NCBI GenBank assembly: GCA_903861145.1
Contig: CAIOTH010000047.1
Span: 86,277-150,276 of the forward strand
Source: an uncultured Bacteroidota bacterium
GTDB lineage: Bacteria > Bacteroidota > Bacteroidia > Chitinophagales > LD1
Direction: 5' to 3'
DNA: 64,000 nucleotides
Shown piece by piece: positions 25,701 to 34,719 of this stretch (its first letter is position 1; the number at the start of each line of letters is the position of its first letter). A program made the translations under genes and the position numbers. Below the pieces are notes generated by a model. The model was not told the origin of the DNA, ran no database searches, and was given only the letters and a program-made list of their open reading frames with translations.

Positions 25701-26495
25701 CTACTTCTCTTCTCTTTCTTCGGCTTGTAATGACAACGGATCAGTGAATTGGTATCTGCCGTATTTGTCTACACTTACATCAGGTACCCGTTTATTTTTT
25801 TCGAAGAACTTATAGCCCACCAACAAATTATCCCAAAATTCTTCATGTTGTTTATAAGGATCGAAGCTGAGGTAATAAGTCATATTCTCGGGCGTCATTC
25901 TAAAAGGAAAAATTTGAACCGGTATTTTTTGCTGACCATTACTGCATGCTTTAACAGCACACATGTAAATATCTTCGATGTAGTAATTACTCATAGCTAA
26001 ACAACCAGCACTACATTGTGCACCATGAATAAAAATATTACCTCCCTTCCTTTCAGCTTCGCTTAGCTTAGTATCACTTTCGTTAGGATAGTTAATACCT
26101 AAAGACAAATAATAACTGCTTTGGGGATTGAAATCGTTGATGTAATAAAAACCTTCAGGCACTTGCATATCGCCTTGTTGGCGTTTAGGGCCTAATAGGC
26201 CGGATAAGGCATAAATATCGAACTGTTTGAACTTTACATATTTTCCATCAGATCTTTGCACCCAAACTTCCATAACTGCTTCCATTTTAAAAACCCTGAC
26301 AACCATATTTCCAAAGGTCTCTTCAGGAATTTCCAGTGAACGGCATTTCATTTTAATTAACTCCTCCTTACGCTCATAAACATCCTTTAGCTTTGGCAAA
26401 CCCTTCTGAATTTCTTCAAACGATTGCTTTTCGGGCCTAAATGCTGAGCCAACGAGAAAAACCACTAAGAGAAAGCAGACCTTCAAAATTTTCAT
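25701..26495 (-). CDS. L,D-transpeptidase family protein (YkuD-like)
   Basis: 264 residues from the ATG at 26495 (three codons inside the open frame), with signal sequence MKILKVCFLLVVFLVGSAF. The catalytic YkuD motif is IFIHGAQCSAGCLAMSNYYIEDIY, with the His and the SAGC cysteine as the active pair; upstream QVPEGFYYINDFNP and YYLSLGINYPN are typical of the ErfK/YafK-like branch. YafK-type proteins can act as amidases releasing outer-membrane lipoproteins from peptidoglycan, so transpeptidation is not certain. It heads a probable transcript with the decarboxylase gene. Confidence 0.88.
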   Translation of the reverse strand: MKILKVCFLLVVFLVGSAFRPEKQSFEEIQKGLPKLKDVYERKEELIKMKCRSLEIPEETFGNMVVRVFKMEAVMEVWVQRSDGKYVKFKQFDIYALSGLLGPKRQQGDMQVPEGFYYINDFNPQSSYYLSLGINYPNESDTKLSEAERKGGNIFIHGAQCSAGCLAMSNYYIEDIYMCAVKACSNGQQKIPVQIFPFRMTPENMTYYLSFDPYKQHEEFWDNLLVGYKFFEKNKRVPDVSVDKYGRYQFTDPLSLQAEEREEK

Positions 26496-26995
26496 AAGCC
26501 ACAAGTGTCATATTAGCAGGGGGATTACATATTTTCTTTGTTTTTATACGTGGCTTAAAAAATAAAGTGCCCAAAATCAACAGGTTTTAAGCAATGCACA
26601 CCTTGTATTATAATAGTTTGTTTAATTAATTAATAGAACAGTTATTACTAGCTGTGTGAATTTATAGCCTAAGTTGAGGCCATAAAATTTTGAGTTCACA
26701 ATAATAGACAGTTGTGCACCGTAATCCACATAAAAAAGGCACATTAAATGTATGTAAATCAAGCAACTATATACCTTATACACAAGCTGTGGAAACCCCT
26801 GTTGACATCGCAAAAGGCATAACTTTTGGCTAACACACTGTTAACCTAAGTGTGGATTACGTGAATTGTGTGAACATTGAAAAAGCAGAAAACCGCGAAG
26901 TTTTTAAAATTGATTTTCCAAAGAAACTTTCGGGTCAGTTACCAACTGTTTTTTTGGGTTACCAACAGGCCTTTTTGTGGGTAACGTAAAACGCT
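26496..26995. other. AT-rich gap with DnaA-box-like cluster (possible oriC)
   Basis: 500 bp without a credible gene. DnaA-box-like 9-mers: TAATCCACA (26722-26730), TTATACACA (26776-26784, exact TTATnCACA), and on the minus strand GTTTCCACA (26788-26796), TAATCCACA (26851-26859) and TTACCCACA (26976-26984). An AT-rich stretch lies just left (26604-26650). GTTACCAAC is repeated 20 bp apart (26938 and 26958). The composition suggests an origin or a DnaA-binding locus, but no dnaA, dnaN or rpmH gene is near and gene directions tend to converge here rather than diverge. Confidence 0.35.
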
Positions 26996-28543
26996 CTATT
27001 TGGGCTTTATTTCCAACAATTTTAACTGGCGGCCCTCAACGTCAAAATCAACAATCTTCTCTTCGGTGAATAATATACGCCCGGTAGAACTGACGTATAT
27101 ATGGTTTAGACTTACAAAAAAGTCCTCGGAGGTATGCACTATTTTTTGAGTGGTGGATTCGGTGCCATTCGCCAGTAGCTTTGTGCCTAATAAATAGAGG
27201 CCATGTTCGTCATCGGCTGCGCAATCTTCATTATAGAACAAGAAAACATCGTTACCCAGGCGGGATGCCTGTGCAGAGAACGCGGAATAGATGTTATGAG
27301 CGCTTTGATGCTTATCAATAAAATCGGCCGCCTTAATGGTCATACTTTCGTCCAACCGGTAGGCTAAGAGGTAATGCCGTTCAAAAAGCGTTGTGCTTAG
27401 ACCGGTAACTTTATCTTTTGAGTCCGTACTATGCCGGCATTCAGCAATTAGCATAAAATTGCCGCCATCTAAAGGTATGATTTGACGGCCCTCTACATAC
27501 TCTAAGCCCTGGGCCCGGTTGTTTTGATAGGAGGCCGCTTTAGAAGTAAACTTTACATCAGGTATTATTTCCTGTGACGCAGTGGGGGTAAAATCAGGCA
27601 GGTAGCCTTTTATGGAAATATTTTTTAAAACACTGCTGCGCTCATTCATATAATGGTCAAAGGCAACTACCAATTGCCCGTTGTTGAGACAGGCAATCAA
27701 GGGGTCGTTATTAATTAACGCATCATGGCCGGGGTTTGTTGAAGGTAACATGAGCATGGGCGCCTCATCATCGGTATTTGTTTTATTGATAGAGAAAAAA
27801 TAAAACCGGTGGGCCCGTTTGTCTTTGGTATCCGGGTGCAAAGGGTCTTCCTGTATTCGGGCCTCTAAAAAAACCTGGCCAGTGTTGCTTACAACGATGC
27901 GTTTAAAGTTTACCAGGTCTTTATCTGTTTTTAAAGTGTAACGATGCTCAAAAACAGCATCGGTTATATTATCAAGGAGCAACACCTTAAACTTACTTTG
28001 CCGGAAATAGTGTTTTATAACAATAGCCGTTTTGCTTTGGTCTTCGCTTTGGGCAATATCAATGCCGCTGGCTGCAAAATGTTCTTTAGCCTCATCAAAA
28101 ACCACTACCGGTTCCCCTGCCGGTAATAAGGTAACCGGGTCGTAATCCTGGCGCAGAATTTTTGGTATTTGTTTGTATCCATCGCGGCCGTCAACCATGT
28201 TAGGTCGGTCGGGTAGGTGCTCGGTACGAGAGTAGAAAATGCAAAGCTTTTTATCTACAATAGCCGCCTTCAGGTAATCGGTTTTTTCGCCGAAGGGCTG
28301 GTATACCGGTGAGCTTTTTGCTATTGGAAAGCCGGCAGCATATTTTAAAATATAAAACCGGGCAGGCTTTTCGGGGTGGTTGGGTTTTTCAAAACCAATT
28401 ACGTACCACGAGCCATTATAATCGCCCAGGACTTCTATCGCCGGTTGGTCAATAATTGAGCTGGTTTTAATGTCAAAACCGGCGGCATAACCACGCAGAA
28501 GAAGGAAGCAGTAAAAAAGGGGGAAAAGCAAAAAATTTTTCAA
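26996..28543 (-). CDS. secreted protein of unknown function
   Basis: 515 residues with signal peptide (MKNFLLFPLFYCFLLLRGYAAG). I do not recognise a family. The sequence alternates short hydrophobic beta-strands with D/N-G turns (NGSWYVIGF, KLCIFYSRTE, TGQVFLEARIQED, NGQLVVAFDHY, GGNFMLIAECRHS, GNDVFLFYNEDC, TGRILFTEEKIV), suggesting a beta-propeller with about six or seven blades. No catalytic motif or sorting domain is seen. It lies right of the AT-rich gap and downstream of the sialidase-like gene. Confidence 0.65.
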   Translation of the reverse strand: MKNFLLFPLFYCFLLLRGYAAGFDIKTSSIIDQPAIEVLGDYNGSWYVIGFEKPNHPEKPARFYILKYAAGFPIAKSSPVYQPFGEKTDYLKAAIVDKKLCIFYSRTEHLPDRPNMVDGRDGYKQIPKILRQDYDPVTLLPAGEPVVVFDEAKEHFAASGIDIAQSEDQSKTAIVIKHYFRQSKFKVLLLDNITDAVFEHRYTLKTDKDLVNFKRIVVSNTGQVFLEARIQEDPLHPDTKDKRAHRFYFFSINKTNTDDEAPMLMLPSTNPGHDALINNDPLIACLNNGQLVVAFDHYMNERSSVLKNISIKGYLPDFTPTASQEIIPDVKFTSKAASYQNNRAQGLEYVEGRQIIPLDGGNFMLIAECRHSTDSKDKVTGLSTTLFERHYLLAYRLDESMTIKAADFIDKHQSAHNIYSAFSAQASRLGNDVFLFYNEDCAADDEHGLYLLGTKLLANGTESTTQKIVHTSEDFFVSLNHIYVSSTGRILFTEEKIVDFDVEGRQLKLLEIKPK

Positions 28544-28658
28544 AAACAGCGGGGTTTAAAAAATAAAAATAGGCCCTTTAAAGCGACGTACTGTAGATAA
28601 AGCATGATTAGTTTTAACGGGCTAAACAAGCCTGTTGATTTATTTGGACGCGACCCGA

Positions 28659-30479
28659 TTATCCGGCCTTTACAAACCGGCGCACACTCATGGTACCATT
28701 AAACATAATGCGGAACAAATAAGTACCGGCAGCCAGCCCAGATGAATTTAATTGAAGCTTGCCCTTGCCGCTGTTTACTTCTGCCGGTGCAAGTTGTTTA
28801 ACCAATTTGCCTTGGGCGTCGTAAATACTGAGGTCCATTTTGCCGCCTTGTGGGGTTTGGTAAGCAACATTCAATTCGTCTTTAACCGGGTTGGGGTAAA
28901 CGCCGTCAATTTGTAAAGCACCATTTACCGCGCTTATATTTTGAACACCGGTTACCGAATCGGCACCCAATTTTACAAAAGCGGCATACAGGTTTATCAT
29001 ACCATCGTTGGTGCGGCCATCGGCCCACACCGGTATTGCATAGCTGCTGGTTGAAAGTACGGCGTTATACTCGCCAATACCAAAGCCGCCATTTTGAGAA
29101 CCAATTTGGCTAAATTCGGTTGGCACGGTAGTAACTTTAATATCGGCAGCAAAAGTTTGGCCTCCGTCATCTGAATAGGTGAGGTAGATGTCGGATTTGT
29201 TATTTAAGGAATCATCCCGTCTATCCCACCAAGTAATAATTAAGCGGCCGGTTGAAGAAACCGTGAGCGATGGGTAATATTGATCAGATGCAAGATTGGT
29301 GGTGTTGTCGTTTAACACGCGGGCAGCACTCCAGGTGGTGCCGCCATCGGTTGATTTCGAAAAATAAACGTCGTTACCGGTGTTGAGCTTTGTGGTAATG
29401 CCATTGGCGGTCCAAACCATGTATAAATTGTTGGCATGCGCGCCGAGACTGTTATCGCAAGCAATATATGCGCAGGGATATAATCTTGAAGGAGTAACCC
29501 CCTCAATTGAATCGTTTGGTTCGGTGGAAGTAAAGCGGCCGAGTGCCAAATCGCTGATTTTTACTTCGGGATGAAAAGTAACACCACCATCGGTTGAAAC
29601 CGCATGATACAGCGAATAATTAAGGCTATCAACCGTTGCAAAAAAACTAACATGCACATTGCCGTTATTATCTACCGCGTCGCTACCAAATTGTTCCATT
29701 TTATACGTGCCCGAATTAACAACAGCAGAGATGGTATCGAATATACCGGTAACCGGTGTTTTGCGGCGCAGGCCCATATAAGTGGCGCCGGTGTTACCGT
29801 CGGCACCAAAAAACGAGCAATATAGGTTGCCATAGTAAGGGGATGAAGGATTGTTATCGCCGGCAAGCCATTCTTTATCAAACGCCCCGCCACCACCAAA
29901 AATGGAAGATGGTGTGGTGCCAATATAATCGTTTACCGAATCGCGTTTCCAGGTACTACCGCCATCAAGGCTGTAGCTCCAGTACAAATCCCAACTGGTC
30001 TGAAATGTGGCATCGGCCCATAGGTTTATCCAGCTAAAGTAAAGTTTGCCCTGGTCGGTAAACGAAAAATTCGGATCGCCGCCGCCGAGTATTGTTGCGT
30101 TGGGGGTAACCGGTGCGGTTAAAAAGTTGCTTGTGCTCCAGGTGTTACCAAAATCGTTGGTGTAATAAATAAAATTAGTTTGTGTTGGCAACGAAAACTG
30201 GTTGGTGCTAACAAAATTAGATGACACAACAATATTATTAGAATCGGTTGGGTTGATGGCCGCATGGACTTCAGATTGAATTTCGGTAGCGGTATGATTA
30301 ACCAGCGTGTTGCTTGCGCTGCGCTCATTACCCTGCGTACCCACCGGGTGTTGCTGTTGTTGAGCGGCCTGGCGCCATTCGGTTTTTTCTTTCCAGGCAT
30401 CTCTAACAGCCTGCTGCGCATTTTGGGCCGAAAGAAAACCAACAAATAAAAAAGCAGAAACGCTTGTAAAAAGTTTCAT
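28659..30479 (-). CDS. T9SS-secreted sialidase/BNR-repeat protein
   Basis: 606 residues from the ATG at 30479 (MKLFTSVSAFLFVGFLSAQ). It carries at least four Asp-box (BNR) motifs of sialidase-type six-bladed propellers: SLDGGSTW, STDGGVTF, STDGGTTW and SDDGGQTF. The C-terminus is a type A T9SS sorting domain (VYPNPVKDELNVAY, LSIYDAQGKLV, GLAAGTYLFRI), so the protein is exported through the type IX system and anchored or released. Sialidase activity is not proven: no conserved RIP or arginine triad was identified by eye, and many such proteins are non-enzymatic. It is monocistronic or followed weakly by the unknown gene. Confidence 0.88.
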   Translation of the reverse strand: MKLFTSVSAFLFVGFLSAQNAQQAVRDAWKEKTEWRQAAQQQQHPVGTQGNERSASNTLVNHTATEIQSEVHAAINPTDSNNIVVSSNFVSTNQFSLPTQTNFIYYTNDFGNTWSTSNFLTAPVTPNATILGGGDPNFSFTDQGKLYFSWINLWADATFQTSWDLYWSYSLDGGSTWKRDSVNDYIGTTPSSIFGGGGAFDKEWLAGDNNPSSPYYGNLYCSFFGADGNTGATYMGLRRKTPVTGIFDTISAVVNSGTYKMEQFGSDAVDNNGNVHVSFFATVDSLNYSLYHAVSTDGGVTFHPEVKISDLALGRFTSTEPNDSIEGVTPSRLYPCAYIACDNSLGAHANNLYMVWTANGITTKLNTGNDVYFSKSTDGGTTWSAARVLNDNTTNLASDQYYPSLTVSSTGRLIITWWDRRDDSLNNKSDIYLTYSDDGGQTFAADIKVTTVPTEFSQIGSQNGGFGIGEYNAVLSTSSYAIPVWADGRTNDGMINLYAAFVKLGADSVTGVQNISAVNGALQIDGVYPNPVKDELNVAYQTPQGGKMDLSIYDAQGKLVKQLAPAEVNSGKGKLQLNSSGLAAGTYLFRIMFNGTMSVRRFVKAG

Positions 30480-30550
30480 AGTCCGTTTGTTTTGAGAGAA
30501 GTGAAGATACAATTTCGGGAAAATATAATAGTTAAAAATACAGCCCTATA

Positions 30551-31126
30551 TCACTTTTTGTACCAACTCATTTCTTCAATATATTTCCAAACTGTATCAG
30601 GTAAAAAAAACTGCATCGAAATACCTTTACGGATGTTATCGCGGATAAAGGTGGCCGATATGTCAAGAAACGGAAACTCATCCAACAGGCGAATGTTTTT
30701 ATGATTGGGGTATGGGTTTTCGTCAAAACCGCGCCGGCGATATACATAAATAGTATACTTCAACAGCTTTTCGTAGTTCTTCCATTTGTGTAGAGTAACC
30801 AGGTTATCGCTACCCATAATGAGTGAAAACTCGTGTTGCGGGTATTTTTCGTGCAGGTAAACCAGCGTATCTATAGTATAAGATGGCTTGGGCAATTTAA
30901 ATTCGATGTTTGATGACTTCAGGGTTGGGCATTCATCAATGGCCAGGTTGAGGAGCGTTAACCTGTCGCGGTCTTTAAGCAGGGTTTCTTTTGGCTTTAG
31001 CGGGTTTTGGGGCGATACCACTAACCATACCTTATCTAAATCAGTGGTTTGACTGATGTAATTGGCAATTATCAGGTGTCCGTTGTGCACCGGGTTAAAC
31101 GAGCCGAAAAAAAGACCGATTTTCAA
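30551..31126 (-). CDS. nadD: nicotinate-nucleotide adenylyltransferase
   Basis: Adenylates nicotinate mononucleotide in NAD synthesis. 191 residues, standard. The nucleotidyltransferase signature FFGSFNPVHNGHLIIA (HxGH) opens the protein, followed by SLIMGSDNLVTLHKW and the C-terminal LDISATFIRDNIRKGISMQFFLPDTVWKYI (ISAT-xIR motif). It is divergent from the SpoU methyltransferase gene. No partner nad gene is in the window. Confidence 0.96.
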   Translation of the reverse strand: MKIGLFFGSFNPVHNGHLIIANYISQTTDLDKVWLVVSPQNPLKPKETLLKDRDRLTLLNLAIDECPTLKSSNIEFKLPKPSYTIDTLVYLHEKYPQHEFSLIMGSDNLVTLHKWKNYEKLLKYTIYVYRRRGFDENPYPNHKNIRLLDEFPFLDISATFIRDNIRKGISMQFFLPDTVWKYIEEMSWYKK

Positions 31127-31270
31127 AACGATTTTTTTGTATTTGAAATAAAAACACTACAAAGCACAACGCCGGCGCTAAAAAGCCGCTAACGAAATTA
31201 GGAATATCCTAGATTTGTCGCACATCAGGCCTCGATTCTAAATTCTTGCATCTAATATCCCGTTTAAAAA

Positions 31271-32083
31271 ATGTCTGCTCCCGAAAAAATAACCAGCCTT
31301 CAAAACCCCAAAATCAAGAACTTAAAAAAACTTGAAAAGGCATCTGAACGCCGGGAGCAGAACCTGATACTAATTGAAGGCCTACGCGAAACCGTTTTGG
31401 CCCAACGTGCCGGTTATACTATAACCAGCATCTTTATTTGCGAAGAGATTTTGAAAGAAGACGAGCGCTATAATTTAAAAGCGCTGCTTGCTGCCGGTTC
31501 CGGTATCTCGGTTTTCCATATCTCGAAAGAGGTGTACGACTCATTAGCTTATCGCGAAACTACCGAAGGTATTATATCAACTGCCCGGCCCGGCGACCAT
31601 AGCCTGGATAAAATGAAGCTTGGCAAAGCACCTTTGATACTGGTTATTGAAGGCGTTGAAAAGCCCGGCAACCTCGGCGCTATGCTGCGCACCTGCGATG
31701 CTGCGCATGTTGATGCTGTTATTATTTGCGATGGCAAAACCGATGTGTACAACCCCAACGTAGTGCGCTCAAGCCTTGGTACTGTGTTTACGCAGCAAAT
31801 AATTGTTTGCGAAACACCCCAGGCCATTCAATTTTTAAAGACCAACGGCATTAAAATTTTTGCGGCGGAGCTTACCGGTGCTCATGTATATTTTTCGGAA
31901 AATTTTAAACAGCCTTCGGCTGTTGTTGTGGGTACCGAGGCCACGGGGCTGAGCGCTGCATGGATTAATGCTGCCGATGCACGCATAAAAATACCCATGC
32001 TGGGTCAAATAGATTCTCTAAACGTTAGCGTTAGCGCCGCTGTATTATTGTTTGAAGCAGTAAGGCAAAGAACAAACAGCTAA
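31271..32083 (+). CDS. SpoU/TrmH-family RNA 2'-O-ribose methyltransferase
   Basis: 270 residues. An N-terminal L30e-like substrate-binding domain (KITSLQNPKIKNLKKLEKAS) precedes the SPOUT knot: motif 1 EKPGNLGAMLRTCDA, motif 2 VVVGTEATGLS and motif 3 IPMLGQIDSLNVSVSAAVLLFEA. The substrate (23S rRNA or tRNA) cannot be decided from sequence; motif 1 N and motif 3 N/S residues are intact, so it should be active. A 144-bp spacer separates it from the divergent nadD gene. No intrinsic terminator is seen after the stop. Confidence 0.92.
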   Translation: MSAPEKITSLQNPKIKNLKKLEKASERREQNLILIEGLRETVLAQRAGYTITSIFICEEILKEDERYNLKALLAAGSGISVFHISKEVYDSLAYRETTEGIISTARPGDHSLDKMKLGKAPLILVIEGVEKPGNLGAMLRTCDAAHVDAVIICDGKTDVYNPNVVRSSLGTVFTQQIIVCETPQAIQFLKTNGIKIFAAELTGAHVYFSENFKQPSAVVVGTEATGLSAAWINAADARIKIPMLGQIDSLNVSVSAAVLLFEAVRQRTNS

Positions 32084-32156
32084 ATAAAAATATATTCTTC
32101 GCGGCCGTTGTGTTTTACCTTGGTGGGCTTTGTGTTAAATGGCCTTTAGCGGTATT

Positions 32157-33404
32157 TTAAAACTCCTTATCAGCAAAATCCCACTTTTCAAAAATGGGTT
32201 TGTGCTTGCGGTTTCGCTTGAGCTCATCGGCATAAATGTCGTTGCACAGGTTGCGGAAAAACGGCATGGCAACGGTTTCATACTCGTACACATCATCATT
32301 CAAAATCTCATCCTTGTTTACGTACATGCTGCAGCTTAAAAAAAACTCGACATGGTTGATAGTATCAACAAAGTAGCTGCAATCGGTAACAAAACCATAA
32401 GCCTGGCCAACCTTATTGAAAATGCGGATACCCTCTGGCGCGCAGCCAGATTCTTTGGCGGTCATAAAAAATTTGAACTTGTTATCCTGGCATTCGGCGG
32501 TATCATATTTGGGTAGCACACACTCGCGCAGGTACATGCCCATGTATTTATGAATAAAAGTGTAGTCCTCCGGTAACAGGTGTATTTGGTGTTTGCGGGT
32601 TTGCAGTTTGGGCAGGGTAAGTTGCACCAACAGCTTATGCAAATCCCACAACGAAATAAAATTGTTGTGGTTAAAATTTTTAGGGGGGTCCATCACCGTG
32701 CCGTTTAAAAAACCGCGGCCCACTACAGTGTTCATGTTTTTTATAACCGGTTGGTCGTGATTAATAGTGGCCGGCTGAACGTATTTTAATTTACCGGTTT
32801 TGCGGTCGTAAAAATCGACGGCGCTAGTAATTTGGTTCTGAAAACTATCGCAGGCTGCAAAGCGGTTGGTAATAACAGCGCTGGTATAGCCCAGCTCGTG
32901 CGCACGACGGTTAAAATAAGCCTGCCCTAAAAAATCGTACAGCGGGTTAAAGGCGTGGTTATTGCTAATCAGCAACATTTCCTTAATCATTTGCGCAGGT
33001 GTGCTAAAGTTGGCGCGCTTCTGGTAATTGGTTTCGTACACATCGCCACAAGCATCGCCCGAAACCACCAGCGAATCGTAAATGCTGATGCCGTATTTCT
33101 TTTTTAGGTTATCAATTTTTTCCATTGCCAGCGGTATCTCCAACAACTTAATCATGCTGGCGGGGTAGTAGTAGTATTTACCGGTATCGAGGCACCAGGT
33201 AGTAACGTGGGGCTGGTTTTTACCATCGCGCTCAATACGCGTGTAAACTATTTGCAACCGGTAGTTTTCTTTATGCTGCAAAACCGAATTAAACTGCTCG
33301 GGGTGCTGGTGCATAATCTCCAGCAAAGCGTTATCGCTTTTTTGCTGTGCGCTGCAAAAGGCGAAGGAGAGGAGGCAGAGTGTAAGAGCGTAAATGCGAT
33401 TCAT
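32157..33404 (-). CDS. secreted serine hydrolase, class A beta-lactamase-like
   Basis: 415 residues with signal peptide (MNRIYALTLCLLSFAFCSAQ). The serine penicillin-recognition fold is indicated by YPASMIKLLEIPLAMEK (SxxK: SMIK), SNN in LLISNNHAFNPLYDFLG, and KVGQAYGFVTD in the KTG position. The long region between is unlike a resistance enzyme; the KTG box is replaced by KVG. It may be a cell-wall enzyme or beta-lactamase-like esterase. It follows the lipoprotein, permease and phosphoesterase genes at short gaps on the same strand, so it may be last in an operon. Confidence 0.82.
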   Translation of the reverse strand: MNRIYALTLCLLSFAFCSAQQKSDNALLEIMHQHPEQFNSVLQHKENYRLQIVYTRIERDGKNQPHVTTWCLDTGKYYYYPASMIKLLEIPLAMEKIDNLKKKYGISIYDSLVVSGDACGDVYETNYQKRANFSTPAQMIKEMLLISNNHAFNPLYDFLGQAYFNRRAHELGYTSAVITNRFAACDSFQNQITSAVDFYDRKTGKLKYVQPATINHDQPVIKNMNTVVGRGFLNGTVMDPPKNFNHNNFISLWDLHKLLVQLTLPKLQTRKHQIHLLPEDYTFIHKYMGMYLRECVLPKYDTAECQDNKFKFFMTAKESGCAPEGIRIFNKVGQAYGFVTDCSYFVDTINHVEFFLSCSMYVNKDEILNDDVYEYETVAMPFFRNLCNDIYADELKRNRKHKPIFEKWDFADKEF

Positions 33405-33460
33405 AGGCAGCTTTCTTCAAAGCAAACAACTACTTGGACTAAATGGTTTAAACAACCTAC

Positions 33461-34681
33461 TTACTTAGCAATCCTCTCCGCCTTCATCAAATTCTGATTA
33501 TTGATATTGCCCCAGTGGTAACCTAATGAGAAGTTAAGTGGTTTTACTGCTAAAGTATCTGCCGCGTAGGCTTTAGCCAGGCTTTCGTCATACACGCCTT
33601 TAAAGTCGCGCACCGGCGTAACGTAATGGCCGTATAGTTTTACTTTCCAAACTTTTTTGTCGATGTAAGTAAAACCAATACCTGTGTCATCCTGCAAAAT
33701 AGATTTGCTTTTTGCCAAACACACATCGCGAATAGCCGAGAATGTTTTGTAGTTCATTAAGTACGAAGCCGACTTGGCATACATGTAATGATCGGGCATG
33801 TTAATGAGGTACGTTTGCAGCGTTTTGTTTTGCTTTAATGATGGCAGTCCCTCAAAACCCTCGTCGCCCAGGTTAGCGCGGAAGTAAGTTATTTTACGTA
33901 GCGTATCGGTGCCCTGTGTGCGGAAATAAATTTCGATAAAGTCGTTCACATGGTTAGGTACCGAATCGGCAGCCAATTGGCTGGTAGTGCCGTTATCATT
34001 TAAATGGCATTTGTGAATGGCCACCACGCTATGCCCGGTGCGCTCTAAAAACACCACCAGCAAAGGCGTAACACCATTTACTTTAACCTTCTGCAGGTCG
34101 TTCATCATTTTATGGGTAATAAAATAACTCTTCTCAAAAATATCCTGCAACGAAGTGTAAACCGAGTTAAGATAATACGCCGATTGTGCACTATCCATTT
34201 TCTGAATGTTAGGTATATCGCCCGGTCTTTCCATGGCAATCATCACGTAATTGTTGGCATTAGGGTAAAACGCCAGTGCATGCAAAATATCGGGGCCCGA
34301 GAAAGGATAGAACAAAGTAAGCGGATGCTCCTGCTCGTTCTTCAATTCGGTTTTGGCCCAGCTGCGCATAAGGCTTAAACGGTTTTGGTCAATCTTTAAA
34401 AAGTTAGCGTCCATTTCGGTAGCGTACTTTTTGTACAATTGGTTATTGATAATTTTTGACGGAATGTTTTTAGCATTCATAGGCTGCATGCCGGCTAAAA
34501 ACAGGGCATAGTCGTTTAAAAGCGTATCGTGGCTTACTGCTACTGCCGAGGTATCGGTAGTAGTAGCAATAACCTGGTTAGGATTGGTAACCGGTACCAC
34601 TTTTGTTTTAGCGGGCCCTGACTGGCAGTTACAAGCCGCGCAAATAAAAACTACTAAACATAACTGGAGCAAGTACTTCAT
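33461..34681 (-). CDS. lipoprotein of unknown function
   Basis: 406 residues with lipobox AAC near residue 16 (VVFICAACNC). I do not recognise a named domain. The sequence contains LTLFYPFSGPDILHALAFYPNANNYVMIAMERPG and YSFNLGYHWGN-like C-terminal text (KPLNFSLGYHWGNINNQNLM), reminiscent of conserved hypothetical Bacteroidota lipoproteins. It is flanked, on the same strand and with gaps of 38 and 56 bp, by the permease and serine hydrolase genes, so a shared periplasmic role is possible. Confidence 0.65.
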   Translation of the reverse strand: MKYLLQLCLVVFICAACNCQSGPAKTKVVPVTNPNQVIATTTDTSAVAVSHDTLLNDYALFLAGMQPMNAKNIPSKIINNQLYKKYATEMDANFLKIDQNRLSLMRSWAKTELKNEQEHPLTLFYPFSGPDILHALAFYPNANNYVMIAMERPGDIPNIQKMDSAQSAYYLNSVYTSLQDIFEKSYFITHKMMNDLQKVKVNGVTPLLVVFLERTGHSVVAIHKCHLNDNGTTSQLAADSVPNHVNDFIEIYFRTQGTDTLRKITYFRANLGDEGFEGLPSLKQNKTLQTYLINMPDHYMYAKSASYLMNYKTFSAIRDVCLAKSKSILQDDTGIGFTYIDKKVWKVKLYGHYVTPVRDFKGVYDESLAKAYAADTLAVKPLNFSLGYHWGNINNQNLMKAERIAK

Positions 34682-34719
34682 GAACGGGGAATTGATTTTA
34701 TGGTTTAAATAATGCTTGT

